A stretch of DNA of 64,000 nucleotides from Lepas anatifera (GCA_034440635.1 JAOTON010000767.1:1550001-1614000), one strand, 5' to 3'; shown: positions 46,975 to 61,551, numbered from the stretch's first letter. Notes: generated by a model not told the origin, from the sequence alone. Program-made: numbers and translations.

Positions 46975-47405
46975 AACCTTTCTCTCACATGCCACCTTCT
47001 TTGACCTGTCAATACCTCAATATTGACCTGAGTGAAAAGCTGACGGTAAGCACGGGTGCCAACGCCCTTGGAAGTGCTGATATGACCTTCACTTTTAACC
47101 TTGATCAACCTTCATGCGAGGTGCATATCATCTCGTTTATATGACGTTATAAGGTCAACACTCGGTGTTCAATGTAGGCAAACTGTTGTGACCACGAGAT
47201 TGTGACGATCTCACAATATAAGACTGGCATTGAAAGACTATAAGTAAAAAAACTGTTTAACCATTATCAACATTATTTCACCAATCAATGCGTTCATAAA
47301 TTTCCCCAAATTTAATCGAATTTTATTTCATCGCTTGCGGTCGATTCTCCAGCCACCCGAAAAATAGAGAGGGGGCTCGAAGACCTCTTCCCTTGCACGT
47401 ATTAA
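46975..47405 (-). mobile_element. Family D fragment (reverse)
   Basis: The reverse complement matches the D left half: end TTAATACGTGCAAGGGAAG, a block with GGGTGGCTGGAGAA, and the CATATAA.CGAGATGATATG...CATGAAGGT region. The ends are diverged. Confidence 0.6.
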
Positions 47406-49491
47406 TGTGGGTTCAGTCTCTGCGGCGCGAAACCGGCTTCCGTGTTCTATCCAACCCAATGGGGAGAATCCTAAGCACCCACGCTAATACTCCCTAAAAT
47501 TGAGCAAGTGTGTCTGTTGGGAGTGGCCCTAATAAGGCAGAAAATAAATATAGCATTTCCACCACGACGTAACGGTGACGTGAGCCTCCAGCGATTATTC
47601 CAGCCCAGCCGCTCCCAAAAGGTATCGGTGTGACGTGACTAATTCGATTCTCATGTCGCCCAGCCATCTCGGTTTCTATTGTCTTGCTCACACTTTACAG
47701 GTCAGCCAGGGGAGCACGTTTTACCGCAGTATTAACTCCAGCATTGGTCGGATCCGCCACAGACCAAGGCTGCCGTCGGTCCAGAGGGTGCCGTGCATTA
47801 TAAACGGCTCACTTCCTAGTCTGGCCGCGTCCGTGAATCGCTGTTTTTGCGCTGGCGGGAACCGGATATAGAAGTCCGACAGATGTAACTGGCGGTAGGC
47901 TTATGATCTGATACTGGGGGGCTGGCTGTTAGTCACATGCAGATACACGAAGTGTGTACTGATCTTGCTTGAAGACTCAGTTATCATAGTGAGAATGAGC
48001 TTCACACGATGCCATTCGGTCACATACGGCAGCGCTCAATGCGTGATGTCTTGAGGCGAATTGTGGGTAACCATCTCACTAGGCCTAGGGCCAAACCTCA
48101 CGTCTACGCATGGTGAAGGCCAAGCCACGAGACGAAGACGGTGGTCATTACTATTATTACTATCTAGTAGTAAGTGTGTAGTTGCCGGTTGGTCCATAAG
48201 TGAACATTCAATAAAATTTGTCTTGGGTTTCAGCAGTTCTGGCAGTTTTTTTATAAACACAGTATCTCACAGTGGCATTTTCATATCGTCGATTCGATTT
48301 AATGAACCTATGGAATGCAATTACACGAATTCCTCCTAAAATGAACATCCTCAGGTAGCGTAGGACCAAACCATAATAACAAAAACATGGGCTGATATAA
48401 GTAGCCACCTGCTCTTGCCATCATCCAATGAAATGTGAGTCCCTCTCAGTGACGTCCGCTACTGAAGAGCTCCAGGTATTGACTCTGTCATTTCCCAATC
48501 CGCGGTGATAGCGTAAAATTGGGTCACAGCCTTTTGTTGACAACGGTCTTTCCAGCGGTAATCCGTTTTAATTGCGTGGCCCGCGGCAGAGAGCGATATC
48601 CAGCGCCTGACCAAGTACGGACTATGTCCGCTCAGACAGTGTCCTCTGTCCACTGTTACCCACTGCCGATTTCCTAGAAAGGGCTTGACGAGATTCTTAT
48701 CTCTACGATCTAATGGCGGTTAATTGTCACGATTGTGTTTGTTTTTGGTGCTCAAAGACGGTGGCCTCCTCCGTAACAAAACAAAGATGATTTCTAAGTA
48801 ATTACCAGAATTATACAGTTGGATTCACACATAATCCAAGTCATTATCAGACACATTTCCGGGGATGATGCCTTAGAGTGAATGCTGTCATTTGAAACAA
48901 AATTTTCTACGATGAAATGAGCAAAGATGCAAAAAATCGCATGGTCTTCACTAATATCTACACGATGTTCCCCAGTCATGAGATATTGTCAACTCTATAC
49001 CGTGTATGATTTATTGGCATGGCTCAAGTTTTGTGGTGTTTAACTCAAAATGTTTATGCTACTTAAAATCCCACGAATAAGGATGGAATCATGAGCATAA
49101 CATCTGACAAATTTTATTTTTCTGGGACCTTGCATTTCCCACCTCTGGATATGTGACTTGAGGAAAACATATATTTTAAGTCCAGAAACAGAAAACATAG
49201 GTATTTTCTATATTACAAAATGTATATCAGATGGGTACACTGCACTGGAGATCCGCATCACAGATCTATAGCCATCGTCCCACTGCTCAGGTGATAATTT
49301 GCTTACGGGCTACACTCTGCAGAGTCTGAGATAGACAATAAAACAGCCCAACATTTGTGTACAAACACTTCTACTACCATGGTGTTTCAGGCTCATGGTA
49401 ACCGCCATGGCAGATAACAACTCAGGCTACTGAAACTAATAACACACTTCGTCAAGTGCAAGAGTCCTCAGACTCCCTCAGAAATAATCTA
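47406..49491. other. No gene seen
   Basis: Mixed unique sequence with short frames on both strands. No domain, RNA gene or repeat family recognised. Confidence 0.4.
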
Positions 49492-50443
49492 TTAACACCC
49501 GCTCTGGTGGGCCTCCGAGCCACCACCGCCATGGTAGGGTGGTGCTCAAAGAGGCCCCTCCCCTCGAACTCGGCTCCTATACGGGATAGCGAAAAAACGA
49601 AAGCTGGTGGATAGCTCATACAAATTCATTAAGTAACTACATCGGCCACTTTTTTGCTCAGGTCAATATTGAGATCATGACAGGTCAAAAAAGGTGGCAT
49701 GCTAAAGAAAAGTTTCGGGGCTCTGGCGTCTGATAGAGTTTAGTTAGAATCATTTTGTTAGACACCATTTGCTTTCTCTCGTTACGGCACATCGAATGAT
49801 GTATAATATGACCAAACTAGGTCAAAACACAAAAACGACCTGATCTCAGGTCGGGTCAAGGTCACTTGATAACCTAGCATGGTCAATATACATATCAATT
49901 AACTTGCAATAGCAATCCGAACGCAATGATACCAAAATAAAGGCTGTATCATCATTTCATGCAAAGTTATTGACCTAAGCCTGAAATCTGCTTAAATAGC
50001 CCCAGATGAATTATCTGAGGTCACAGGTAAAAAATTGAAACATGAATCTAGAAACGGGCCCAGGATACTACAATGTGGAGAATATGAAGGCATTATCAGT
50101 TTCATCCACACAAATACAGCCTAATTCCTGCTTACCCCACGCATTTCAAATGGAGAGGTCAAGATATGTTCCTGACCTTAGGTTACCGATATGAAAAATC
50201 CAGGAACATACATTGCAGTAATCGGTAGGCCCATTGTGTGGTATAAGTTTCATTTCGATTAATTCACCCTTTCCTTACTTATGCCACCTTAAACATTTTT
50301 GGAGGTGAGGTCACTTGACCTGCACTGGTGACCTGACCTGAGATGACCAAACCTTAAAATATTGGGGAAAGTTGCGAAATTGATCGAGAATAAGGCGTGC
50401 CAAGGCCTCTGCCGAAATGGCGTGAAATCGTCCAGCGCGCTTA
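49492..50443. mobile_element. TTAA element, family C copy 2 (right end eroded)
   Basis: TTAACACCCGCTCTGGTGGGC at the left, then CTCGAACTCGG, GGATAGCGAAAAAACG and the same half-site order as C copy 1. The right terminal repeat and palindrome are not recognisable after about 50405, so the end is approximate. Confidence 0.75.
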
Positions 50444-52067
50444 ATAAAAATGTTCCAATAAAATACCATTTATAAATGAAGATGTGGGTATACTGTTATC
50501 CATGTCACATTATATGAATTTTTTTCATCTGCAAGATATAAGATGACCGGAAATCGTCGAAATGTTTATACGACCAACAGAAAGAGCAGCAAATATCGGG
50601 GATACCAAGTTCAAATATTGCTGCTGGTAAAAATGCTTCCAAACAAACATGTGGAAGCCTAGATTCTGGTGCTGAAGCTACGAGCATTCCTTGCGAGCTA
50701 TTTTCCTCTGAAATCATTATTTAGCACCATCGAAATCCAAAATGAACCCTTGCCGGGTTTGGCACGGCGGAGTCTGTGGTCCGGTTAAAGAGCCGCTAGT
50801 CCCAGGTTATGTCTCAATGATTTTATTATAAGCGCCGTGTTCATTGGACTACCCATGTCCCACCAGTCCAGCTGGTTCATCAGTCGGACTAATGCGTCGC
50901 ATCCATTCAGAGATGTTCGTCTGCTCACACGTAGACAAAGGGTAATTTGAATAAATTAAAGACTGGTACTGATTAGGGAGAATGTTATACCGGGCTGGTC
51001 TACTGCTGGCGCGGCGGCCTCGATAAATGGTAATTGCTGGCCGGAAAAATTCAGGCCCGTAAAGATAGACCTCGAAACAACAGATGACTGAGAGGATAAC
51101 AGTAGCCTATTAATGAGCCAGCCTCTGTTACCTGGATAAGGATTCCGACCTGCACTTCTGCGACCAACAGAAGCTGCTGGCTGGACGATCGTCAGGATTA
51201 CGGACTGGATTTTAGTGACATTCAACGCCCCTTTATGCCATTTTGTTTCGATGACAACAATTCCGGAACATGTGAGTAAAACAAATACATACATAGCTAT
51301 TATTGACGTTTTTATTTAGCTAGTGAAAAACATCACACATAAACATCCCAGGCGGATATATGGATGGGGCACCAAGTGTGCGGCTCCGCTTGGTTGTCGT
51401 CATTTGTGCTCTTCGTGCTTAAATAATACAAAATGGCGGCCGTCGAGGCGGATTGCGCTAAGGAATGGTGTAAAACGTCTTCAAACCTTGAAGAGAAATA
51501 TAAAATCAGAGTACCCCGACTGCTCAACTGGAGGTATTTGCTCCGTCTGTGGCATATCGTCACCCAGATTTTCGGCCATACCCCGATTCTAGGAGCGCAA
51601 AACGCTGTGCATGGTAAAGCTCTCAGCATTTTCACCTGCTTTACCATCAGTATCGTATTGTGACTCTTCTGTTCTGGTTGCGTCTCTCTGCAGTTCCGCA
51701 TTAAGTGCTTAAATGGAAGCGTCATTTCGTTCCAGGGGTGCGTGTACGATCCCCTGGGATGAATGTTTATACGTGTATGTCATTCTCTTTACGCTACAAT
51801 TTTAACTATGAATATTAGAACGTGTGTCGTGACGCTCGTCAGTTATCTAATCTCTCGTTGCAATGTCCGAGATGTACCCGCGGTAATCAACGTTTCAGCG
51901 AGCACACGTCGCAGCTGTATAATCAACTCGTCATTTCCAACAACACTCAGCGCCATAGCCTCTCTTGTTTCCAGAGCTCTGTTACTAATTTTATCGTGCA
52001 TACATAATCTTGTTTTGTTGACAGTACCATTTGTGCATCATGTATGAAAATGGCTCATTAACAGCCA
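50444..52067. other. No gene recognised; one possible start exon
   Basis: At 51433 an ATG in good context (AAAATGGCGGCC) opens a 76-residue frame starting MAAVEADCAKEWCKTSSNLE. The opposite strand is open for 130 residues over the same DNA. No domain is recognised, so neither is called. The rest holds nothing identified. Confidence 0.3.
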
Positions 52068-52859
52068 TTTTTACCCTCGCCCCACCGGAGGCCATCGATG
52101 CCGCCCTAAAGTTTTTTTCGGGATAGCAGAAAAACGACGAGGCGCAGCACCGTGGTTGAGAATTTTACCTCTCACCCCATCATTTGTAACACCATCCCTG
52201 AAGTTTTTTACCCCGGGTCACCCAAGGTCAAGTCACCAGGCGAGGTCAACCAAGGTCACATCACTTCAAGTTTAGAGCACTATAAGAGCTACATTGTTTA
52301 GTCGATCGATTTGAAAGTTCCTACACTTCATGGCCCCACCATGATCTACGAGATGAATATCCGGGATTTTTAGATTTCGTGACCTGAGGTCAGGTCAGGA
52401 GGTGACCTATCCTATTGAAAAAGCATGGGAAAAGCTGTCTTATGATCTAAAAGTCACAAAAACGATGGCAAATGTTCAGCGTGCTCAGAAAAACGTTCTT
52501 GGTCACCCTTTCACGGATCCCAGGGGCCATATTTGCCCTTTGACCTCTCCGAGGTCATCCAAGGTCACCAGGGGTGTAAAACAGTATTTTGCCAATAACC
52601 TTTGACCTAATTAACCTAGAGAGCTGAACTAAACTTCATCGTATATGTCTTGTCACTGGCTTTCATTTGATTTATGGCAAGGGCACTTTCTGACCTTTCG
52701 TGACCTCAGGTCATATTAGGTCACGAGGTGACCTCTGGAGGTCAAACCAGTGGCAGGAGGTCATAACGTTTCACATAACGGAAAAAGGTCGGAAATTAAC
52801 TATCAAATTATATTTGCAATTATAGAATTCTTAATAATGAGCCTCGATGACCGGCGCTG

Positions 52860-53290
<431 letters not shown>

Positions 53291-53658
53291 CATGTCTGCC
53301 CTAATTTGCTTTCTGTCTTCCGAGTTCTCTGGCGAATGTTACTAGGCCTCTATCTTTTCGCCAGAATCTCGGAGGGGCTAACACGAATCTCCAGTTTTGG
53401 GTAGTCCCGTTTGGAAAAGACTAACAATCTAACCGGTAATGAGCTAAATTATTGTGCATTTAACCTAAATAGACCTGTATTCCTGCTCCCTGTATATTTA
53501 CAGGGAGCTACTACTGGCAGTTTTACTAATAGTATGATATTTATTATGCTTTCTTTAAGTTACTTTCTTTTTCCTAGCAGGGCGTGCCGCGACTTGTAAT
53601 ATTTTATGTTCTGGTGGTGTTAACGTAAGGGTACTGTTGTCGTTGGGATCGCGGAGGG

Positions 53659-53703
53659 GGCACGCCTGGCTACCCGTTTAAATGGATGGCGGACCTTTTC
53701 TAG
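53659..53703 (+). repeat. Shared terminal-like palindromic motif, copy 3
   Basis: GGGCACGCCTGGCTACCC, GTTTAAATGGATGGCGGACC. Copies lie at 5048 and 20226. Here it is close to the right edge of the insertion in A copy 4, which supports the idea that it marks an element end. Confidence 0.45.
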
Positions 53704-54315
53704 CAATAGAATTGCATGAAAAAAATGTACCTTACCAAATCTCAATAGCTCTAATGGCATAAGAGTTATGCCCAGTTTTCCTAAGCATTGAATATGTGAT
53801 TGAAAATAGCCCATCGTGACCTAACTTGACCTCTGGAGGTCAAACCATTGACCTGAGCGCTTAAGCATGCGAGGTAATTTCTACCTAAATTCACGCGAGC
53901 CTTCTAATGCCCTTTGCAGATTTGCGCTAACCACCATATTTTCGGAGTTAGAGGGGGCCATCGATGGCCCCCGGTGGGGCGAAGGTGGCGCCGGACCCCC
54001 GGTGGGGCGTGGGTTAAACCGGAGAAACTAGATAAAGTGCAATACATAAATAAATAAATGGATTTCATAAAAACGAAGCCTGTGGCGTCCCTGGATTTTT
54101 GTTGACATTTACGCATGCTATGAACTTGTGAGCTAAGTGACTTTTAATCAAGATCTCATTTAGCCTCGGCCCTGACTGGTCCCTAGGCCAAACAAAGGTG
54201 CCGTGCGAGGTACACACAGGGCAGTGGAGAATCCAGAAAAAAACATGGGGATAGGGGCTGGAGCCTCTGCCGCCATTGTCTCGGAACAGCCTTCGGCTAT
54301 GCATTAACTATATAT

Positions 54316-54508
54316 TCAACATTTTTTTGGAGGTGAGGTCACTTGACCTGCACTGGTGACCTGACCTAAGATGACCTAACTTGATTTTTTGGGGGAATTT
54401 GCAGAATTGATTAAGGACGGCGGCGCTTCAGCCGCAGTTTTCCGTGCCACCGCAAAAATCTGAGAGGGGTGTTCAAACACCCTCCACCCATCCGGGGTGA
54501 GGGGCTAA
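54316..54508. mobile_element. Family C right-end fragment
   Basis: GAGGTGAGGTCACTTGACC, CTGGTGACCTGACCTAAGATGACC, then the GGTGTTCAAACACC palindrome, ending GGGGTGAGGGGCTAA. This matches the right end of C copy 1, with CTAA for TTAA. Confidence 0.75.
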
Positions 54509-55319
54509 GGGGATGTTCACATTAGTATTCATTTAAAATCAGATAAATATTCCGCGACCGTGGAATCCCAATCGCGGACTGCCAAATCATTGATGATGGA
54601 ATGGCGGTAGCGGACCACCTATTTTTCGATTGCGTGAACAGCACTACAAAAAGCAGACATTTAAATGTGATCAAAACAACATATAACTTCTCATGGAGAA
54701 ACGGGCCACTTGCGGCATTTTAATAGCATTGTATTGGTATGCACGAGCCATACAAACGTATGGTTTCTACATTTGTACATCTCTTCAGACACTTTATGTA
54801 CAACATTGCATCTGCCCCAGCCCTAAAAATTCATCTCAATATATGGTTATGAAAACGCCACACATATGCCATTTCGACATATTTGATTTTCTGCTTCATT
54901 CTGGTAAAATGTTTTAGGTCTTACGAACGAGATCATCACGTCTTTTTACCTACCCTTACCCTGTTGAATTGGAGCTCACCCTGTCAAAGTGGTTACATGC
55001 CAGCGCTTTGTGAATTGTCGAAGGAGGAGGTTATTTGACATTATCTGACATGCAAGGCCGTGGACTGGAGGAATCATCCAGGACAGGAATTCGCACTGGT
55101 GCCCGGCTGGGTGCTATGTGGCCATCAAAGGTTTCCCGTTTGAGGACGTGATGACCAGTTTGTGGCGAGTTAAGCCCCTCAGTCCGCCGCCTAACTGTCA
55201 AGTTTCATCAGCATTAACAGTCGGGTGCTCTCTAACTATTTCGGAATACGGGTGAACGAATCGCCTGCAAATAGTGGAAGCCCTGGTCAGGAGTTTCACA
55301 CTGAAAGAACAGTGTATCA
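54509..55319. other. No gene seen
   Basis: Neutral composition, short frames only. Confidence 0.4.
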
Positions 55320-55800
55320 TCTCGGCACGAGTCTGTGAAGTGGGCTGACTTCTGCTGTCGGCGGCGGCGCCGCTCCCGCCACTATCGGTACGGTTCGGCG
55401 CCGGGATGGGCGCCTGGACGGCCGGGACCGAGCCGCGCCCGCCACAATGTGAGCCGTGCACGCCTGTCCACCGCAGCGCCGCCGCCACGCCCGGCCGTGC
55501 TCCCAGCTCGGCACGCCGCTGACCTCGGCCACTCCAGCTCACCCCGACCCTCCGCTGCACGCAGAAACGCCGGCGGCCACTCCGCGTCGGTGGCAGGTGA
55601 GTGAGCTGCGTGCGGCCGCGCCGCCGCGCACGCGCAGTGACCGCGTGCTGGCCGAGTATCGTGGTGTGTTTGGCTATCTGTGACGTCACTGGGCAGCGAC
55701 ACCCGACGCTGGTCGGGCGGGGCGTGCCGTGGCTGGCACGGGCGACCCCGGCCGTGTCGGTATTTACAGTACACAGGCGTCACCCAGCCGCCGCTACCGC
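55320..55800 (+). promoter_or_regulatory. CpG-rich patch, possible promoter with first exon
   Basis: GC- and CpG-dense. A consensus splice donor CAG/GTGAGT occurs after position 55596, and a full CRE palindrome TGACGTCA at about 55681. A plus-strand frame from 55335 runs through the donor, but its Arg/Ala/Pro-rich residues show no domain. A non-coding first exon is as likely as a coding one. Confidence 0.35.
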
Positions 55801-57971
55801 TGAATTCATGATTTAGATAGAGGTGCAGTGTGGCATGACTGACTTTCCAGGAGGAGGCAAGAATGGCGCTCTTAGCCTTTTAACGAGACTATCGGCTAAG
55901 TTAAAGCATTTTTGTGCAAATATTGGGTGGGGGCTCAGTTTTTTTCCTTCTCTCTCAAAATGTCAACTCGTAGTTGTTGAAAAGCGTGCATGCCAGTCGC
56001 AAAAAGTTCCAAAAACATCTAAAATGTTTTCATTCATTTCATTACGTATGCTATAAGCGTATGCCTAAGCTTGTTTGAGTTCGTTTGTTTCTTGGCCGAT
56101 GGTGGGTGTGACCCCTGGAAGCCAAGTTGCATCACTAATGGCGTTTCGGCGCCGGTTGGGCGCGCGAGGAGTTGGGAGTGGCGCGACCACCTGTCCCTCC
56201 CCTCCACCACCTCCCAGCACTGTCCTCCACACTGTTTGGAGGACAACACTGCTTCGCACCCGCTCAACTGTGTCTGATACAGATGCGCGCCGTACCGAAC
56301 TACCGACGGAATGTTTATCAGCGAGGAATATAACAAACATTCGTATTATTGATGGCATTGTTTGGGAGCAGCTTCCAACATTAGCTTTTTTTACATCCGG
56401 CTCTCTCAACGCCCCAGGAGATCACCTCCCGAAGGGCGCTGCCGAGCGAAGTTTAATGAGCAGCTCTTGAAGCCTGTTTGCACGACCTTGCCCCGCGGAG
56501 TTGATGAGTAATCACTGCAACGCTTCATAGAGAACTGCGGGTGGCGCCGAGGACCAAGTCCGCTGCTTGTCTGGTCGACTCCGAGACCCGAAGTTTCTGC
56601 AGTCGCACCCTTTCACTTGCGCCTCCTGAGTCAAAAACGTTTTGTAGTGCAGGCGGACTGTTTTGTTCTCTTCCAGATGCTAGGTTAAGCTGGTACATGT
56701 TTACCGTGTCGCAATTGCATGATCCGAGCTGCGGTGTAATGCTACATGTGTTTTGCGATGTTCCGGTATCAATTACTCCTCCTCTATTTCGCCGTACCAA
56801 TTTGTTTTCCTGAAATGTGTTGGTTACCCTTAGCCGTGCACTGTTTATGTTGAACAAATCATCAGTTATAAGTCGATATACCCACCACTGATGCGGGAAA
56901 CCGCTGATGTGTTAGAGCCAGTGAGTGACAGGTGCACACGCCTCCTACATGCGATTACACCGACACATATATTGATTGGGCCAGTCAAGACACAGTTAAC
57001 AGCTGGTGCGATCATTGATGGTGATCGATAAACCAATCGGGAGCCGCACTGACACTCGGCTGGAACAAAAACAAACCGTCGGCTTCCTATCAAGCGTGCA
57101 GAGATGATGAATCTCCGCCAATCTGTCACGGGACGGACATTTCACATTAACGCTGTTGGGAGGGAGCGGCGGAACCAAATTATTTCATACGAGTTCTGAA
57201 AGGCAAAAATCAAATCACGCTGAATATACTGGCATTATGGGCAAAATGCACGAATAGTGAGTTCACCTGCAGATACTGTTAATGGTTCAGATCTCACTCC
57301 TAGAGTGTGGATTCATATTTCTTCGGGATTGCCCGGGAAACCAGAATGAAATGTCGGCTAATGGTTGAAATATACTTTAAGTTTATCTTCATGTGCATGA
57401 CTTTAAAGTGGCTTTATCGAGTTTCTAAGGTCTGTGTGTGTGTGAGCTAAAATAATATAAAAGTGTGCTTTCTCTTTTCATGAGGTAATTATTGATATTG
57501 TTAAATCTGAAGAGTCTCAAACATTTACGCCACTGGCTCACGCTCAATGCCAGGTTGGCTTAAGAGCCTTTTTAATAAATGAACGTCCTGTGATACATTT
57601 ACAGCTATGGTTACCGTTTTTAGCCGGTTAGAGTCTACAATCAGGGATTTTAGTCAAAGAAATACTGCAGGGTCTTGTTGTAACTGTGACAAAAATAGAC
57701 ACATTGTTGCATGATGGCGAGATGCTCTCCACACTCAATTCCGGGTAAACTTCTCAGGGATTTCTCGGCATAACTTAGGCGCCCCGCGTCGGGGGCGTCC
57801 GCAAGTAGGCGACTTGCCTACACCATATATTTTGGCACATGTCTATGTCACATTATGACAGTTTCAGAAATTTACTGTAAAAACGAAGTTTTTTTTAGAT
57901 CAAATAGTTTGAAAAACGGAAATGCTTGCCTGTGTAGCAGACTTATGATGATACAAAGGCGATCCTTTCCC
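55801..57971. other. No gene recognised
   Basis: A moderately GC-rich piece at 56080-56480 is open on both strands without a domain. The rest is AT-leaning unique sequence. Confidence 0.35.
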
Positions 57972-58262
57972 ATAGGCGAGTCCTGGAGACAAGGTGGGGA
58001 GCCCGCCTCCCCCCATTGACCATCAGCGCCACCTGAAATGATCACAGCGCCTCTTGACGAATTGATGGCACCCCCTGAACTGCCACTTCCCAGCCCCTCC
58101 CCCCTCCGGAAAATGCGAATATTGTCGCCTCTGCGATAGGATTTTGCCCCATCTTATAGGTTTTGCCCCCCTCACCTCCAAAGCGGCGCACCCTCGTCAG
58201 GATGGCGCCCCATCCCCGGCCATGTGCTCTCAACCCCGATCGAAAATCTAGGATCCGCCTAT
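57972..58262. mobile_element. GGCGGATC-type MITE (family E), best copy
   Basis: Ends ATAGGCGAGTCCTGGA and, read inward from the right, ATAGGCGGATCCTAGA form inverted repeats about 290 bp apart. The interior is C-rich on the plus strand and non-coding. Related pieces lie at about 4020-4270 and 5395-5595. The GGCGGATCC end is reminiscent of hAT-type MITEs, but no 8-bp duplication is evident. Confidence 0.55.
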
Positions 58263-58829
58263 TATCTTTCATATGGTGGGTCAAACACCACGGGAAGTAA
58301 TCCACAACGAAAGGGTGATCTAACACCTGCAACTGTACGTCAAAATCATCCAAACATCGAACTGTACAAATAAAAAACTACTTATTATTACTTCTCCGCG
58401 AGATTTATAATTCTAGTCGGAAACGCTCAGCTGCATTTGTGTTGGGTATCATAACCATGAGCACAGGAATAAGGGTGCAGATGACAATTGGTGACGGTCG
58501 CTCCCATGCGATGTGTCGCGACCCCATTTGTGGTAATGGGGTAATTGTATGGGGTAATGGAGGCCACTGGAACTGATGCATGCATATCTCGCTAAAGCGG
58601 CGGTGAAGCTTGCAATGGTCAATAGTTATATGCCACGGCCGAATTTATTAGCTTGTATGAGGGAAACAGTCAGAGCAGGGATTTTCGAAAACAATCCAAA
58701 AATGTATTTTGCGGAAAATTTGAATTATTTTCCCATCCTTCGGGGCTGTGCCTAAAAGAACCGCCGGTTTGTGATACTATAGCGACCGTCAAAATAAGAG
58801 GAGGTGGTGTATAATCTTCGAAGCAGTCT
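58263..58829. other. No gene seen
   Basis: Unique sequence, nothing recognised. Confidence 0.4.
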
Positions 58830-59480
58830 TTAACACGCGCACTGGAGGGGGCCTCAGGCCCCCACCTGTTTTTACGAGGTGGTCGGAAAACCGCTTGTAG
58901 CCGAAACACGAGACTTTGCCACATTAAACAGACTTATTAGCGCGTGATTGGTGAAGATTTTTGAAAATCGGTAATTTTTATTTATAGGCTTTTAAAATCA
59001 GACCTGCATTTTGAGATCGCCGTAATCGTGCGGTCGGACCAGTTAGCTTGCATTGGAGACCGAGTGGTGAAGTCATAACACCATATAACCGGGATTATAT
59101 GTCACGGTCACCTACATGAAGGTCGAGGTAGGTCAAGGTCACAGGTAAGATCATATCTGCACTTTCAGGTCACTGCCAAGTGCTTCTGGTAAATGACGTT
59201 ACCCGGTCTGACGTATTTGTGCGTCATTAGGTCCATACGGTCGGTGGGGGTGGTCATTAGGTCATCAGAACTGGCTTGTGTTGTAGTGTTTTAGTATTAT
59301 ACTTATTGTGACCTGGTATGACCTTGAATACCTTGCCCAATTGAGGCTCTTACCTTTTATGACCCTGGTGCTTTGTTTTCGTTTTGCTATCACGGTTTAC
59401 CGTGTCCCGCTGGGTTTTGACCTTTATGACCTGTTTGACCTTGAAGATATTGACCGGTCAGAAATTGTGTTGTGTGATCC
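58830..59480 (+). mobile_element. TTAA element, family D (right end unresolved)
   Basis: Starts TTAACACGCGCACTGGAGGGG, followed by GGGCCTCAGGCCC, then CGGAAAACCGCTTGTAGCCG and the collinear D interior to about 59220. Beyond that, TGACC half-sites continue to about 59456 but no inverted end was found. Confidence 0.7.
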
Positions 59481-61551
59481 CAACCCCCCCCTCTTTTCTT
59501 TTCTGTTATTTCTGTTAATGCACCTTATCAGAATAAAGCCAACACCAGAGACATTGGTAAAGAGGAGATCAATGTGGGTAAAAGAAACATGCCTTGTTTC
59601 AATGCAAGTGACTGCAGCTACAAATGAAGGGAATGGGATAGTGCGAACAATAAACCTGGAAACAACTGGCAATGTGTCTTATACAAACGTGTACCCTATA
59701 CATTTTCAGGGGGGCAGTTATGTCATGTTGCAGCTTAAAGCAAGACATTGTGTCAGGAGAGCTGTAAAAAAACTACAAAAAAACTTAGTATGCTAACGAT
59801 TGACCAAAATTTGATTTAATTTATGATTGTTCAGGACATTCTTATTCTATGCTCTCCGGATGGAAATATAAAAAACTCTCAGACGATGTTTTCCACTCCA
59901 AAAATTGTTGAGCATTTGAAATAATCAAAAACATCATTTTCCTGGTTAACTTTTGTTCAGCGTGGTAATTTAAAACAAGAGGTCTCTGCAAATAAGGCCA
60001 GCGAAAATAACAAGGAAATAACATTGAAAGAGACTATATTTACAAAGGCGAACCAAAACCCTGATTAAAATTTCAGCCTTGTGATGCAATGTTTTGAACG
60101 TGTCACCAAATGTCAGCTGTTTTGCTTGGCCATTTCGTTGTAAAAGGCCTAAAAACCATAGACCCAAAACCATAAATATCCTGGAATCGAAGCAGCTGGA
60201 GCGGACAGCGTGACCCCCGAGAAGCTGCGGTCAGCGGCAGGGCGCTGTTCTAGCCGGCTGCAGTCCCGCGGGCCCGGAAGCAGCCACCCGTCTTGCACTG
60301 CGCGGGGTCACCGCAGGTCGTGACCGTCAGCTCCTCCCCAGAATAAAGATGTCAATCTGACCGCATATCCGTCCCGCGCCAGATCTGCTATCGCGCCGCC
60401 ATTGTAAGGTTCTCACCCGCTTCATCATTTGCAGAGCTGAACTCCTCACCGGGCTCCCACCCGCCACCACGAAGCATCGCGCACATTGTGCTGGCTTTTT
60501 CTTTGGTGGCTCATTAACCAATGCGACTTCACCGTTATCTGTTCTGCTTAAAGTCAAAGGCGAAGACAACGTGGACTCAATGTTGGTATCGCCTATTTTG
60601 TATCGGTTTGATAGTCTCCCAGCGGAAAGCTTATCAAGGATTCAATAATTTCTTCCACCTTTTTGACATATCGATGGTTCGAATTTGAGACACGGCTTCC
60701 AAATTATCACATTCTGAGGATGCTTCTGAGCGTATTTTCGTCCGATTACCACCTAATTGTCCCTGACAGCCCAGCATTATGCACTGACGAGACTAGTGAA
60801 GCGTCAGACCACCCCGGGCGCGGAGACCAGTAAACAGTTCCAGCCCCAGAAAACAACGCCGGCGGACGCACTCCGCCTCCCGATGCCTTCACAACGACCT
60901 CTAATAGAGCCATTCCAGCTGCACGCTGGTCAATGAACACGCATCAACAAGAGGTCGAGAGACTTTTACCCCATTGACCGCCAGTTCTTAGTCGCGATGT
61001 GGACAGACGGCTTGTATCGGCTGTTTTAATTTTTTGTTTTAAAGTAAATGAGGGCGCAAGATGCTATCTGTGCTTTGTCACGTGGCGAGGCATGTTCGGT
61101 AGCGGCTCCTGTTGACGTCAGTGCGTGGCAGACTGGATATATTTGATGAATAAGAATAAGAAACGATAAGAGTTTGTTGAACTGCATAGAGCTGTCTGAA
61201 AGCGAAATCGCATGACACAATTACTCATTTATACTTTTTACAAACACTAGTTCGTGATCTATTATCCAAGTAACGGAAATGATGTACCTACATTCTTAAT
61301 GGGGTATGAGGTGAGATAAGTTTTGTAGTGCCTGTCAGAAAACCCCGTGAATAATGCTTCGCACCAGCCAGAGCTTGCCGTTCGCAACGAGATGAAAGTT
61401 TCCAGAGTGTAACCCTGAGTCCCTGAGCCCCATTGCACTTGCACCATGGACATGCAACTGTCTAGACGCTAACCTACTGGCGAGAAGCGGGAAATCCCCA
61501 TGGACCTTGTTAATCACACTTCTGGAGATGTTCGTTTCTGTACAAGCGTAG
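59481..61551. other. No gene recognised; weak exon candidate and small CpG patch
   Basis: A pyrimidine-rich tract (CCCCTCTTTTCTTTTCTG..) ends at TTATCAG (about 59532) like a splice acceptor. An open frame follows to a stop at about 59796 (LVKRRSMWVKETCLVSMQV...), with no recognised domain and no donor. A CpG-rich piece lies at 60190-60560. Confidence 0.25.

Noticed and set aside
55382..55783. 133- and 163-residue minus-strand frames in a CpG-rich patch
   Set aside because: Same stop-poor effect; no domain, and the only strong splice signal is on the plus strand.
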